This document shows positions 27,801-42,800 of a DNA stretch of 64,000 nt, piece after piece. This DNA comes from Smittia aterrima (lineage: Eukaryota > Arthropoda > Insecta > Diptera > Chironomidae). The stretch covers positions 10,478,001 to 10,542,000 of the forward strand of contig CP093831.1 of NCBI GenBank assembly GCA_033063855.1, written 5' to 3'. The notes beneath the pieces were generated by a model, which worked only from the letters and a program-made list of their open reading frames with translations, made no database searches and was not told where the DNA came from. A program made the position numbers and the translations under genes. The number at the start of each line of letters is the position of its first letter. The stretch's first letter is position 1.

Positions 27801-30800
27801 TGAATTTATTTGAATACTTGTCTTTTACTACGAGAGAGCTACCGAGTGTCGAGGTCCATTAAAGTGTCGTAAAGATAGTTTCGCTAATTGAAAGTCAAAT
27901 TTTCTACTGCATTGACTTTTTACGAGGCGATAATTGTGGTGACATTTCTTCGACCACAATTTGCATTTCACATCGCCACTGACTGCCGTTTTATAGCGTC
28001 GTTTCTCTCCTTAATAAACACTTCTGTTGATGGACATTTTTACTGCGCACCAAGTCAAAATAAAATGTGATTGAAGATTGCAGAGCATTTGAGATTGAAA
28101 CATTGTGGTCTGACCCTGATCGGGAGGCTTTAAAAAATACTGTCAATTAATGGCCACGACTGCCGGGCATACTTTTCCTACTGACGGGTCGTCTCATAGG
28201 AAACTTGATACGTTCATCATCATTAAAAGCGCCTTAAACTGTCTAACGAGCACACTCGACAATAAAAATGTTTTCGTTAAATTTTCCCATGGCGCTTCAA
28301 GCTCTTTAAAAAGCAGATTTTATCTACTGAAATGACAGCTCTAATCGGCGCATTCGTGAGTGAAAAATATTCGCACGTCGTTTCATTGTCACTCGAATCT
28401 GAATCAGCCGAGCTCGCGCCAACTGCCAACGTGCCAATAAAAAATACATTTTCATTAATTGCATGGACAAGTTATCTACATCTCACGATATTATTACATG
28501 AACTCAAAGCATCTGAGAATTTCCTCAGTCGATGCATTTCAACATCGTTATGATTAATTCTTCGTAGCAAATTGTGAAATGATCGATTTAATTGCTGGGT
28601 GCGCGGCGCGCGCCTCTAACATCAACAGTTTAGACATGCCGTAATTTTTAAAGCAAAAATCCATAAATCATGAGGGGGATCCGGTAGGCAGAGCCAATCG
28701 ATTGACGTGATCTCAAAAGCTCATGTAAGATTGAATGAAACAAAATGATTTTCACACCGACAAACCGCAACGTCGAAGCCAGAGACGACTGAAACTCGAG
28801 ATCAAAGAACTGGATTAATCTTTAAATAAATATCGAGTTTCTCGAAATCGTCAACGAAAATAACAAAAAAACTGATCTGTCAATACCGCAAAAGGAAACT
28901 TCCTTTGTCGGACGACTAAGAATGAATTTATTTTGTCTCGCAGCAGTGCAGCAGAAAAAAAATACTGAAAGCCAACCGTAAAGGTCAAAAAGATTGAATT
29001 CCTCCCGAAAGCAAGCAATCGATTCTTCTGTAGCTAAACAAAGGATTGGATCATCGATTTGTTTCTTCTTCTTCTCTTGACAAACAAAGGAGATTGTCCT
29101 CGATGATAAGAGATTTATTTTTGTAATCCACTTAAAGATTGTTGCCATAACTCGTTGCTTGAATGAAAGAAAAGTCAAATAAACATAATTGAAGGAGGCA
29201 CTTAAAGCAAAATTAATTTTCTTAATTGAAGATCATGAAATGTGAAAACGCATTTAATTTAAATGCCATGCATGCTCGCTTAATAGCTTTCGCATAAATC
29301 ACTCGACGCAATTAAAACTGAGAGAAAAAGATAAATTCGCGCAGGCGGTATCATATTCGGATCTGATTAAATCATCGAATAATTAGTTTTATGGGACAAT
29401 GCGTCAATTACGTAACATCGACTTTAAACGTTAACATCTTCCGCAAACTCTCACGAACTCAAATGTGCATTGTTGCATTAAATTTGCGAGCTGCCTTGTT
29501 ATGGGATCGCTTAAGTGTTTGCACAAATTTCCTTACGAAAATATTTGATCTCTCAATTTTCGTCTCTGGTCGTGGAAGTGTTTTAGCACATTTTAATTTG
29601 CTTGCTTCTTTGTATTTCTCTTTCGGCGAATATTTGCCGATATCAAACAAAGAAACTCTTTGCTCGGGAACTTCTCAAATTTCACAGTTTATTTAGGATT
29701 CCGTTGTAGTCATGCTTGAGCGCCAAAGGAAATGCATTTGCAACATGTCTTGTGGTGGACGAATTGACCAATTCTTGGAATTAATTCGTCAAAGTCAACG
29801 AATCGAAGAATTAAAAGTTTCGCAAACCAATCGCCTGGAAAATGTTTTGACTTTAGTTCTCAAAGCAGCAATGCCCCGAAGAGATATTTAAGATCTCCTT
29901 ATTCTCCACTTCGAACGTCTATAATTGGACGTTTTAATGTAAAATTGTTGGTCGAATAGATCACGTTACCGATGGCGCAATCAGCTTCAATAAATTTTGC
30001 TTCAAATGATCATTTTAATAACACATACGATGCATGTCTAAACAAATTAACAGTTGATTGACACCGCAGTCATTTGCATTGATCGGAAAACAAATCAATT
30101 GTCACATAGAAGACAAGGCGACAGGTTTGAGCAACACATAATGGAGGCTTATTTGGCTTGTAAACGGAAGAGATGAATGAGAAATTATTGATTTCGCTGG
30201 TTGAATCAATCATGGTTTGTTTGATTGTTTGTCAACGACGAAGCGGCGGATTCTCGCGATTTACATAAGTTTCATGTTCAAATCAGCATGTGGGCGAGAA
30301 CGAGGAAGCGAGATAACAACTGCTTGTGAAATCAAACACAATTCAAAGTTGTTTCACAAGACGTGAAGACGACGACGATGATTTTAAGGTGAAAAGAGTT
30401 CGTGCTACTCAATGGCAGTTCTCGTTATAGAATGTGAAGTTATTTGAAGAATCTCCAGAGTGCTCGTGCTGATTCAAAGTGACTTATGAGTTCGCAAAAG
30501 TGTTGAACGAATGAAAGCAACTCTCATCAGCGCCACACACGAACCACAGAGACTTCGAGCCAACCTGTCCTTCACGAGAGCGTGGAAATGTTTATTGAAC
30601 CGCGAATGAACTGTAATCCGATCTCATCAAGAACAACAGCGTACTCAATCTGTCGCTGAGCCTTCTCAATTGCAATTTTATCTTGTCGCCTGAAATCTTT
30701 TGTCTCTCTGGCATTTCTCGGCATGCAAATTAATTTTAGTTTTTTCTTTTGAAAGACCATAAATAAATTAACGAGCGAAATATTTGCGAATGTGTCGCAA

Positions 30801-33800
30801 CCTGAACGATTCTGGTTTAAACGCACAAAAAAAAAACAAACAAATATTGTGTCACATTAATTGGCGATGATAAAAAACATTCGGAGCGATTCGACAACTA
30901 ATTAATCATCAAGTCGAGTTGATAGTTGGAATGAGCTTGTTTTGTGATAGTCAAATGCCGCCGCACTTGTTCGATTATTTTTTGTGTTGCTGGCGCTGTT
31001 CGATATTGTCGGCAAGCGCTTTCACGCGACACAATTTTCAGTGCTCTTATGAAAGTGGGTGCAATTGAGCGATAAATCAGGCGACAAAATGAACAACAAA
31101 ATCATGCTTCAAGTGCTTTCTGTCGAGTGCAATGCATTTTTTTCGCTTCAGTATCAAGTGCGCAAATATATGCTTTAGAAACGAGAGCTCATCAAGTGGC
31201 TTTTTCGTTCAATGAGAGCTTTTTCAAGTGCTCTAATTCCGGAGCGGTATGTTGTGGCAAACGGAAAGCTTTTAAAGTCAAATAGTTGAGAAACTATTCA
31301 AAGAAATCGATTATCGAGTACATCGAATGGATTCAACTGGTGTTTACGCTTGAACCTTCTCCGCAACACGATTATCATGTCTAAGCACGCAAATAGCTGA
31401 CTTTAGAAAGGTGTCTCAATTACTTTATAGTTTACGGTTTTATTAGCTAGTAGGAAAATTCAACAAATCATTAATCAACATGCAGAACAAGCAGAGAGAA
31501 AGAAGGAATATTTATTGCCCTTGGTCACGAATAGCTTGCGATTCTTTCTGTCTCTAGCAAACAGCAATTAGCACTCAACTATCTGCATGCAAACAAGATA
31601 ATAACTTCAACGTATTGTTGAGTAAGGTGCGAGCTTTTCATTGAGATTAACGAACAATTTTTGCCTGCACGAAGATTCAGAAAATTGTCTCAAGGAGATT
31701 TTGCTGTCGATGTCGACAAGATGTAAATTCGATATCCGCTTATCGCTCTCTCGAGAACAGCGATATCGGAATTAAGTTTATTAAACTTTGAAAACAAGAA
31801 TTAAAGGAAAAGTCTTCGTCGTTGAACAAGCTCAACCCCGACAAGCAATCAAAATCAGATGCCTCGCCTCGGGGGAAGAAACCAGAGCAAAGGGAGCATT
31901 TGAATTATGAAATCCCGGCGAGGAGTCGATTTTCCTTCTTTCGCTTTTCATCGAAACCACCCTCGATTGCCTCTTCAAATAATTAAACGCCAATTAGATC
32001 TTTAATTTAATTGACATTTTCGATGAAAAAAAAGGAAAAGTCTCAAGTGTTTTCATAATTAATTATCTCGCGTCGCCTGTTTTCGTCAAATAAAAAATTT
32101 CATAGGAAATTCTTCTAACTAAAAGGACTCGTAATAAGGAAACTTTTCTTTTTACAATTTTCAAGGATTCACTTAACAGTGCAGTGAACAAAATATGAAA
32201 CCTTTGCTTTGCTCAAAAGGTAATCAAGTTGCTGGAAAATTTCACTCGACTAACTTGCATTGAAGAACTGGGAAATGTTTTAAAGTTATGTCATTGAATT
32301 GAAATTGTTTTGAAAAGGAATTGAGCATAACTTACAAATATTTCATGAGAAGCTTTTCTTTTCAAAGCTTCCTCCTTTCAACTTCAGAGACTAAGCTATC
32401 AGATTTCCGTCTCCTTTGGAAACTGTTGCTCTCTCCCTCGCTGTTTGTAGGACAGAGACTAATGCAGTTGATGCAATTTGCAACTTTAAATTGAGCTGAG
32501 GTTCAAGTATAACTGTCAGACAACAAGCTTTCAATTGTCAATGATGATTTATTAAAAGCTTTTTAATTGCAACTTGCTAATAAGCAATTAGGTTGAATGA
32601 AAAATTGCGCTGGCTTTCGGGCTAAAAACAAGCGTCGGAGAAATATTTATGATTGCATTTGCTCATTAAGCCGATCGATTGAGAGCAATTACATAAATTC
32701 ATTTGCCTTATCAGCATTAATTTATCAAATTTTATTGCTCACAACAAACATTGACCGAGCACATTCTCTTTTCGCTTTACTCGCAACTATTCATTAATAA
32801 ATTTTCATTTAATTTTTTTTTCTTTGCCAAAGCGAATGTCCGTTGTTTATTTTAGCGTCGCCTTTTCGATGTTGGCGATAGAGATTTCTTTTGAAGCCAC
32901 AAACGAGATAAATCCGATGTTTTGGCTATGACGACTGATCAAGATTCTTTTGAAGCCAAAGACGATTTTTCAATTTATTTCACGTCACGACAAGTCTTTG
33001 TGGATTTCTCTTTTTTGGCGACTATTTCAACTTTTGACTGCTCGTTTGTGGATAAATAAATGTCGAGATTTTGATCTGATGGGAGAATAAAATCCAAGTT
33101 TCCTTTGACTCAAAAATGAAAGGACATTGAATGAAGGTTTAGTCATCATGGTAACGCTCGATTTGAATTTGACACGCTCAATGTCTCATAGACAATATTT
33201 CACTAAGTTCTCATGCAAAATAGTTGAGCAAGTCCTAAGTTAGATTTACTTCAATTTACTTCACACCAGTCAATGTCAGATTCTCTCTTGACATGTTCGC
33301 ATTTACAATGATGTCTCTCGAACGAAATCATAAAGACGTAAATCACTTTAACTTAATAAAACTTCATTAGTCAACGAGGAAAAATCTCGCACAAAAACAT
33401 TCATTACGAGATGCTTCTCAACTGTATTTCATGTTGTTTTAACATTTCAGAGCAGCGTCACACTCCTTTCAGACTCGACTGTCGTTAATTAAAAAAATGT
33501 GTACACGTTCGCTGCAAAAAGAGATGAAAACTCATGCGGTAGTCGAGTTTTTATGATTTTTAACGATTCAACGGCGAACATTTATGCATGAGAAGGAGAG
33601 AGATGTATAATTAAATATGCATTATGCTCACATAAAAAAATAATGACGATGATATTAAAGCTAACTTTAATGTCGTATCAATCTTAGTGCTGACGCGATT
33701 TACGTTTGCAAATTCTCACAATAGTCCGTCAACGTCGTTTTGCGGTTTCTCATCGCATTTAATGAAACCATAAAGTTTGAATTTAAAATCGAGACAAGGA

Positions 33801-36800
33801 TTGAATGCGAACAATGAGTGAATAAGGTTTCTTTCAGGATTTATAATTAAATTTGCTCGACGTCCAGAAGTTTTCCATTAAATCTTTTCCGTATCATTCA
33901 CAATAATGAAACTTCACGCCTTTCGTCGAGACTTCAAGAAAGAATAAAAGATTTGAGAAGCTTCGCTGAAAATAACGAGACAGCATTTTAATAAAACTTT
34001 TTTGGTTGAACTTTGCAAAATGATTTTTCATAAATTTCCATTTGTGATCTTTCGTCAGTTGTTGAGTTAAGCCACTGAGCAAATTCAACTTCAAACATGT
34101 CAAATGTCGGAGAAGATCTCAGTGCTTTTATGATTAGTCGATGCCGAACGCGGCTTCAAAGTGCGGTAGCTTAACAGCGAACAAAAGAGATCCACTTGAT
34201 TTAATCAGTCAGAGATACTTGAGCACAGCAGTGGAATAAACACAGAAATAATACGACGCTCTTCAGCGAAATTGCCGTTGATGTGACAAAAAGCACTTCA
34301 AAAATTCACCCGTCGATTGCGATAGAAGCTTTCCATTGTTATTATCATGACAAACCTAAAATTAAACTTAAGTGCTCAGCGATTAATTTATAAATTAATG
34401 AATCTCTCTATCTCCCTTTCCACTCTTGAAGCTAAATTATAATTGACACTGATTTCTTCGAGCGGTATTGGCGATGAAGATTAGGCAGAGCTTTCAGAAA
34501 TCTCCGTTCTCTCTCAGACCCGACTTTCTCGATTCAGAAGTGAGAAACTTTTAATCTTAGCTCAGCAGCTTACATGATAGTTTCTGCTTCTTAAAACTTC
34601 TGCTCCATTAATCAAACAAAAGTTTACTCAAAGTTAGCTCGACCCTAACTGAATGGACTTGAAATTCTCAGCTTCAAGCATCCGTGGAAACATTAAGAGA
34701 AATGTTCTGAAGTGAATCCAAACAAAGTTAAACATAACATCTGCTCGAAACTTAAGAGAAACTTCTTGCTTCTGTTTGTTCACCTCTAAAACAAAAACGA
34801 GTTAAAATGTGATTTCGGGCTGGAGACAAACGAGCTGCCTAGTGTTTGTATAAAAATTGACTCCAAAATAGCGTGTATCGAGTTATTTGAGAATTATTTG
34901 ATAAACATTGACTTTAAATATTAACTTAACACAAATCGGTTGCTTACGTAATGACAACCAGGTGGAAAAAGGTCTCGAAGATTGCAACTCTTTCCGGGAG
35001 GCTTAAATCGAAGTCTTGAGCTTAAAAGACCATCGAGTCTTTAGACTTTCGAAGAACATTTCTTATATAAACATTTGAACAAAAGGAAAACTTTCTCTTC
35101 TCTCTAGGAAGACGACGAGACGAAGTTCACTCAAAGTAATCGCCTTTAATGTAATTTGAATAAACTATCATGCCGAATCCGATCTCTTAGCTTGCCAAAA
35201 AGTTTAATTTCAAGCATCTCAAGAGGAACGAAGAAGTTGTAATGACTTTTTGCTAAACTGACACTCTGGCTCTCTTTACCAAACTTGTCTGACTTCCTTC
35301 TCGCCATAATAAATTACATTTTATGGTTGTTTAAGTTTTCGCACAAACACTAATCCTCATTCTCGGTCGAAACTATCGAAAAGTTCTTCGCTGGAAGCTC
35401 AACACATATTTCATTGACACATTTGCTGTGCTAAGCACATTGATGTGAATAATTGGAAGGAGAAATATCGACAGCTAAGAGAAGAAGAGGAGGAACGAGC
35501 GGTGAAGATTAATGGGCGATGGTTAAGGAAGAGAAAATATTGACACAGAAGTCGAACAATGTATCACGTCAAAGGAGAAACGAAGACCACACGCAGAAGC
35601 ACCAGCTTCACCACAGCAATGAAGTTAAGCTGAGCGTGAAGAAGCCAAAAACCTCGAAAACGCTTGTTTATTGTTCCTCGGTTTCTCGCTCATTCAAACT
35701 TGAAAGTGATTGAGAGAAAACTCAACGAAAGCCGCTGCGAAAACCGCAAGGAAGTCCCGAAGACTTTTCCGGAATAATAAATTGGAAATTCTCTTCTATT
35801 TTCACCGCATCAGAGTAAATTAAAATTTCGTCTGAACGTTCTTCCGCCTCAATCTGCAAAGAAAATAAATTTCTTTAAATAACATTTCATTAATCACCTC
35901 GCAACCGACAAAGCTATAAAACTTACTCTCTCGCGATTGATTTAAGTCGAGAGAATGCGCGCATCTTGACGTCGATTCCCTTGATTATTTATTTTGATTA
36001 GATTTCCGATTAAATTTCAGACTGTTTCGTAAACGCGAGTGGGAATCATAAAGAAAAATCGACATGAAAATTGAGTTTTCCAATCGAATGGCGCTGATTG
36101 ATATTTCTCAGAGTGAATTTCCGCGCCCACGATGTGCGAATGGAAAAGAAATCAATTTATTCCGCTAAAACACGAGGAGAGATCTGAAGATTTAAATCTA
36201 CACAAATCTGGTATGAATTTATCGCAACCTGATGGTTAAGGGGATCAATCGATGAGTTACGGGGCGAGCATTCTCGTCAAGAACTTCTTTCTCTTTCAGA
36301 CATCACTGATTGATAAGCCTAAATTAAGCTGTTGTTGAAACAGCCCCAACTCACCTTCCTTAAGATTCATTCAGACATTTATTTCTTTGAGAAGTTTCCT
36401 CGAATCTTTTTATCTCAAAATTATCTCTCGAACATCAAAATGCTTATGATGATGTTAACGATAAAACTCTTTTTTATGAAGACTTTAAAAATCATTCTCG
36501 AGTTTCAATCTCGCTCGTCTCGCTGAAAAGGGCAAACACTTTCATATTGCAGTTAAAAATCACTTTTCAAGTTCCACAAAGTCGTGTCGAGAAGACGAAA
36601 GTCTCCCCATTGAAAAGAGTTACTTCAGAAATCACTCCCTGCTGATGCTGTTGCTACGTGAGGCGAATTTTAAATTTTAAATTTGTTTTCTTTCACCCGA
36701 AATGCAAAAAGCCGCAATGCGATTATGAAACGAACGAGAGAATTTTTTTACACAAAAAAAAAAAAGATTAAATTCACATCAGGAGGAAGCGGCGTTGATG

Positions 36801-39800
36801 AAGAAGAAGGAAGGTGTCCGACAGAATTGCTTTTGCGTTTGAACGTTTTTTTTTATCATCATCTAAATGCCGAAAGAAGAACTTGACGGTTTTGCATGTG
36901 AGACAAAACGTTTTCATGCGCGAAACGATAATGATAAATATCAATTTGACATGACTTTTATTGTTGAGTCCTTGTCCGTCTTCTTACTTTTGTTCGTCGA
37001 ACAAGAATAATTCTAAACGATGAGATTTCTTTTCATGCCCGACAGGAAAAGAGCCTCTTACCTGCTCGAGCAACCTTGCACAATCTTTCCTAATGTCGAC
37101 CCAAAGACGACAAACAAAAATTATTTACGGTTCAAGATTTTATGCAAATTTTCTTTTGCTTTTCTTTTCAAGTGCCGATAGCGCCAATCAATTAATGAAG
37201 AAAAGAAAAAGGAAAGTTGATGTTCGCTTTTGTTTCAGCCTATGCTAATTTATTCTATGAACCCAAAAAAAAGAAACAGCCTCACTCAATTGGGACGAAA
37301 CAAATTCATCGAATCGAATCGGAATTTATGTCCGAAGCTTCTTAATTTAATTGACAGCTTTGTTTCACTCAACATCGTTCATCATTGCCAAGCCACGTCA
37401 AGTTTATTCGACCCAATTAGCAAGAAACAAAGCAAGAGCAACTCATGAGTTATGAGCATCAAACATCATCACCTGAAAGCGCTTTAGTTGCGCCAACTAC
37501 ACATAGCAAGTCGTAAATCATTAGCAAATTCTTTTGTTAGTCGTTTATCGCGAAGGCGTTTCCACACGAACAACATCTCGGCGTTGGTCTTGTTCGAGAA
37601 TGACCCTCTCCATCCTGTTCAATTTGCAGCCGAGCAAACCCAGTCAGTATCGATGATTCAATTAAATTGCTTTTTAGCGAAGCGTCTCGAGCGATTCAGA
37701 GTCGAGATGGAGAAGCCCCCGATGAAGAAATATTAATTAAGATGATTATTACGAGATTAAGATGAAAAATCTTCGACGAAAATTCTCTCTCAATGAAATC
37801 GTTTGCTTTTCTTGTTTCCCTCTCTCACTAACATTCACTTTACTGAACAAACAACTTAATTATCTCGACGAGAAACCTTAAGTGGACGATAATTCATCGA
37901 AACGTCTTGGTCATCCCGAAAATTAATTTCCTTCGAGTATCGGATTCGCTTTTGAGAATGAGAACTCGCTAAACGAAGCGATGAAGCCTCGCACAGCGAA
38001 AGTTAAATTTTAATTCGCGAAATCTTCAAAGAATTGCACGGAAAATGAATTCAAAAGAAAACTCGAAAGACACTTGACTCTTCTCCCATTCCCTTCACGT
38101 GCCCTGTCGCAATCTCGCACAAGAGAAACGACGAGTGTCTAATTATAAAAGCAGAAACGCGATTTCGAGTGATTTCTTTGCGGTATATAATTAAGGTGCC
38201 ATCGGCACCGTTTGACAAGCGTCACTTACTTCAATGATCAATCGATGCGATAACGAGCGAAGGCCGATGGGAAAGTAAACGCATTTAAAGATTTTTTTTT
38301 TAGGAGAAATCTCCAGTGAACTTGATTTAAACTCGTGAACCTTGTCGCTTTGGTCGACAAACTCTTCCTTTCGCTTGAAGTTTCCCTTCAAAGAATCGAT
38401 GAGATCGACAAAGAATTCAGTCAAGCATTCTTCATCCGTAAAATATTTTCTTTTCTTCCTCGTATCTCATCGTTTCGATATAAAACGTGCAAAAATCTAT
38501 TGGCAATGATCTTGCTGCTGTCTCCTCCGCTCGCTCGTTCAGACTTTTTCATTTCTCGATTCAAAGGAATTGTTGTTCATCCTCATAGCTGGCAGAAAGT
38601 CGCTTGTGTGTTTTCGTTTATTCATTGTTGTTTGCGGAATCAGGAGGGATGCGAGAAGGTAAGTTTGTCTTGTGCACTTTTTTGTCTGCTGCATGCTTTA
38701 TAATCTCTCGATACGTTGTTGTTTATTGAATAAACATAAATAACGTTTTAAACGTTCTTTTTACACAAAAAAATTTCTTTGGCGAGGTTGTTCGTCTTTC
38801 GGTTGGTAGCTGAGACCTGTGAGAGGAAGAGAGAGAGAATAAGCAACAAGATTCGACGAAAAAGGAACAAAGCGATTGCAAAATGATGATCTTTAAGGCG
38901 ATTTCTCTCGTTGCCCTTTGTTCGCCGTCGTTTAATCGCTTTAAGAACTCTTCTTTTGTCGATAAAGAATAAAAACTTTTTTGTTATCAAAAGCGAAAGA
39001 GAAAGACGAGGAAATGTTGCGACGCACATCTTTATTCTGTCGATTCATCGATCAGCTTCATTCAACAAATGAAATTGCATGAATTTTCCAATTGAAAACA
39101 TTTTGAAAGGAATTTGAAAGTTACGTTTGAGTTTGTTGAGGAAAGGTTTTTGGGCTCTGAGTAACCTACACTCTAAACGCCCCAGTGAATGATTGTTGGA
39201 AGCTATGAGTAGCAGACCTGCTCGACAAAATTCTCTAAATGTCACATTTGTTTGATTTAACGACATTGAATGTTAAGAATTGTCTGGAATTTTGCGACAG
39301 AAAATTTATTAACAAGACGAACAACCTCCACTTGATATCGTTGTTACTTGATCAAGGGCCATTTGAATCAAAGTTCTCGGCAATTCCGCGGTTTTGTTAT
39401 TTAAATGGCGCTGAATGAAAATTATGTCACTCGAACTTTGATTTATTAGAGTAATAAATTGAATCGACAACTGTCAAATGAGCAATAATTCAACGTCGCG
39501 GATAATTAAATTTGATTTAATTTATCGCGATCTTGATCAATAAGTTAGTTAAATGTCGATAATAAGAGCAGGTTGCTTTATAGCTAGAAATATGATAAAT
39601 TGCGCGACTTATCGGAAACCGCTATCAGCTGCATCGTCGAGATAACTCGGAGCACGAAAAATGCAAATCACCGACGACTGCCTCAGCTCACGGGGTGTGC
39701 CTTAACGTGAACGTCGTGTATGCACATAACTTATGAGCGACGAAAACTGAAATATTTACTTTACGACACATGCACTCATGAATTATTCAAATCCCGAATG

Positions 39801-42800
39801 TGTAAGATTTCAATTAAGGCAATAATATTGTAGCAAATTTCATTAGATAAAGGGATTAATTAGCATCTGAAAAAAGTGTTTGTTTAGTTGATTTCTCGCT
39901 TGACGGCTGAGCGATGCACATTCATGTTCGATTCGCTGATTAGTGAGAGATATTTATTAGGGCACGGCACTGAAAGGTTTCGCCTTGTGGCAGGGTGGAA
40001 AGTTTTAGAGAAATCACGTCGACTGTCGAGCGATGCAAATGAATTTTCCGATCAAACATCATCAACATAAGCCCAGAAGCGAAACTCAGCATGCTTGTCA
40101 TTAAGCGTTAATAAAGCTGCAGAAAACAACATTTGCCATTGATTCCATTTACGCTGAGATATGAAAGACATTCAATACTGGAGCGGAGAGCCGTTTGATT
40201 GATCACCAGCTACACACAACATTGAATGAGCCGCATTCAGCGCTTTAATAAATTCAATTCATCCGTATTCGTTTAATATAAATTACAAATTACACACGCT
40301 GTGAGCTTTGGAGATGATGGTGGCAAGTGTGCCGAGATGAATAAATTCCAAATAGGCTCGACTCGTATCTCTTCTTCTCCAGTTAAATATCTTTCAGCAG
40401 ATGCCGATCATCCTATTAATTCGTTTCGTTTCATCTAACGAAAACCCAATTTTCGACGAAATAATTCAATTAAAAATAAACTCCATTCTGTGTTTAATCC
40501 CCAATCCGATTAAGTTTTGATTCTTTTTTGCTGCTCGCTGTTTGAGCATGTGTGGGATCTCTTTAAAAATGTCAACCAAAGGCTTTAATCACTTTGGTAA
40601 ATAGACGAGACTGCTTTTACTGCTCTCGTCATTGACATTCTTGTGTTTGCGCATTAGCTGATCGAATGTCATTGATTGAGAGATTTCGCTTTCATGTTTT
40701 CGTATTCATTCCCCGACCGAAAAGAAGAAAGAAAAAAATTCGAAATGACAAATCAAAAAAGAAAACAAAGCAAATTATTTCGCAGCTAATTCCAAGGCGA
40801 CCACCGAATTAATTCCATGTGAGGTTTCTCTTGGGAATCGAGTTACATTGGGCGAGTTGCTGACTACAAATTTATTCCGTGTAAACACGTATCATGGTTA
40901 TCACAAGTTTCCCGTGATAAATAATTCATTTCTTCACACTTTTTACACCTTTTCGGTTTCTTTCGTCTCTCGTAAGAAATTTTTATTTTTCTTGAGCACA
41001 TAGAAAGTTTCGTTTTCCTTGGAAACCGAGGAAATTTATTTTGAACAACGGAATAAGTTTTCCCTTTGGAATATTACAAGAGAAATCGATAATCCTTTAA
41101 ATTGGAAATTTGCTGACTTTTGTTTTCGAACGGAATCAGCAGAAAAATAAAGTCGGAAATGCTCTGAGACTTGCTTTGTGATGTTCCATTGAATTGAGGC
41201 TTTAAGAAAATAAATAATTCTTTTTCAAATACCTGAAGTTCTTGGGAGAACAAGAAGAAATCTTGTCACGCTATGATCCAAAGAATTTCATTTTTAAATT
41301 TGCTAAACGTAGAGAAATATTTTCGACGAAGCTCTCAGAAAACAAAATCTCTTCATCCGAGCTATTAAGAAACCTTAATAAAATAAACATTATTCACATT
41401 AGTGCTCTTCAAAACATCAACCAAAAGAAAACAAAGAAAACGATTTGTTTGAAATTTAAATTGAAGCAATTGCCGTGGCGTGACTATGTTGAGCAACTCT
41501 CTAATAGTTTTAAATTGAATAAAACTGTGATTCGGAATCTTATCGTTTCACCTTCAGACATGCCATTAAAAATTATTAATAACGCGACAAAGCTAATTAG
41601 GCGCTATTAAGACAGGTCGCTGATAAGTTGGACGTTGTGCAAGAGCAAACTTTTAATTGAAACCGCATTCTGCTATCAAACGAATCGATCGATCGATAAT
41701 CTATGCATGAGCAATATCGAGCGCGTGTAGTTTCATAAATATTCCAAAAACTTCCCAGCAAGAAACAAAGTCAAAGTCTTTTTTGCTTCGTTAATCTTGA
41801 AATACATTTCATTTTTAAGCGAGAAAGCGAAAATGTTTCTTCTTGGTAAGCTTCAGATTACAAATGACAAACCAACAGTTTGATAACTCAATCGTTTTGA
41901 AATGAACTCAAAACTTGATTCCTATATCAACAAACATGCTCAAAGCCGCCTTACATTGTCAATATCTTTCACTTTCACACGAAAATCAAATCTCCAGCAA
42001 AAACATTAAATTGATTAATCAACTGTCAGTCAAAAACAACAGCGTTTCAAGTTTCTATCTGCATAAATGTCTGTTTTCAATATTAAAGCTCATGTAATGA
42101 TTGTGGTTTGATTAATGTCATTTCACCGTCTCCAGCACGAAGCTAATTAATAACTTCGCTTAAGTCCAGTGCATTGCTGACATTAATCAACAAAATCTGC
42201 ATCGCACAATGTTTATAACACATTACATTAATTACACGATGAAAGTGTCTAATTGATCAATGTGCAATCGAGTCGCATTTGATTTAACACTCAGACGAAC
42301 TAAACAGATGTTCAACTCGTTCTCTCGAGTCTTAAAGAATCTTTTCGCTTTTTGTGAATAAGAAATAAATTTGTCGAGAAGAAGAAATGAAAATGAAGAC
42401 ATAAAGGAGGTAAAGAGAGATTCACTTTTACGAGAACGCGCGTCGAGCATGTTCTCTCACAAATATTTTTGTTTTCGGGGCTGTTGATCGCTTTTCGAGC
42501 AATAAAAATGCAAGTTTTTTTTTCGAAAGCGGAAAATGTGAATTTAAATAAATAAACATAAATTACTTCTCACATCCATTCATGATTCTCAGCTTCGTCT
42601 TCTTCATCGTCAGCGTCTGCGAGTTGTTGAAGACTGTGATTCGTTCTTCCCTTTCATTCTGGTTTTGTTTGACGTGAGCGCACGTCAAGAGAGATCTGGC
42701 CAGGAATTAATTTTGTGTCTTTTCACCCGAAGAGGTTACGATTTAAAAATAAACATCGAAAGCCGCTGTGAAATCTAAGAATGAATGCTCGCAACCGATT

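Noticed and set aside
38335..38703. 122-codon frame with a GTAAGT inside it, suggesting an exon
   Set aside because: No ATG start and no partner exon found; residues show no domain.
41242..41610. 122-codon Lys/Asn-rich frame in the gene desert
   Set aside because: Begins with TTG, has AT-driven composition and no recognised family; one or two such frames are expected by chance in a window of this size.
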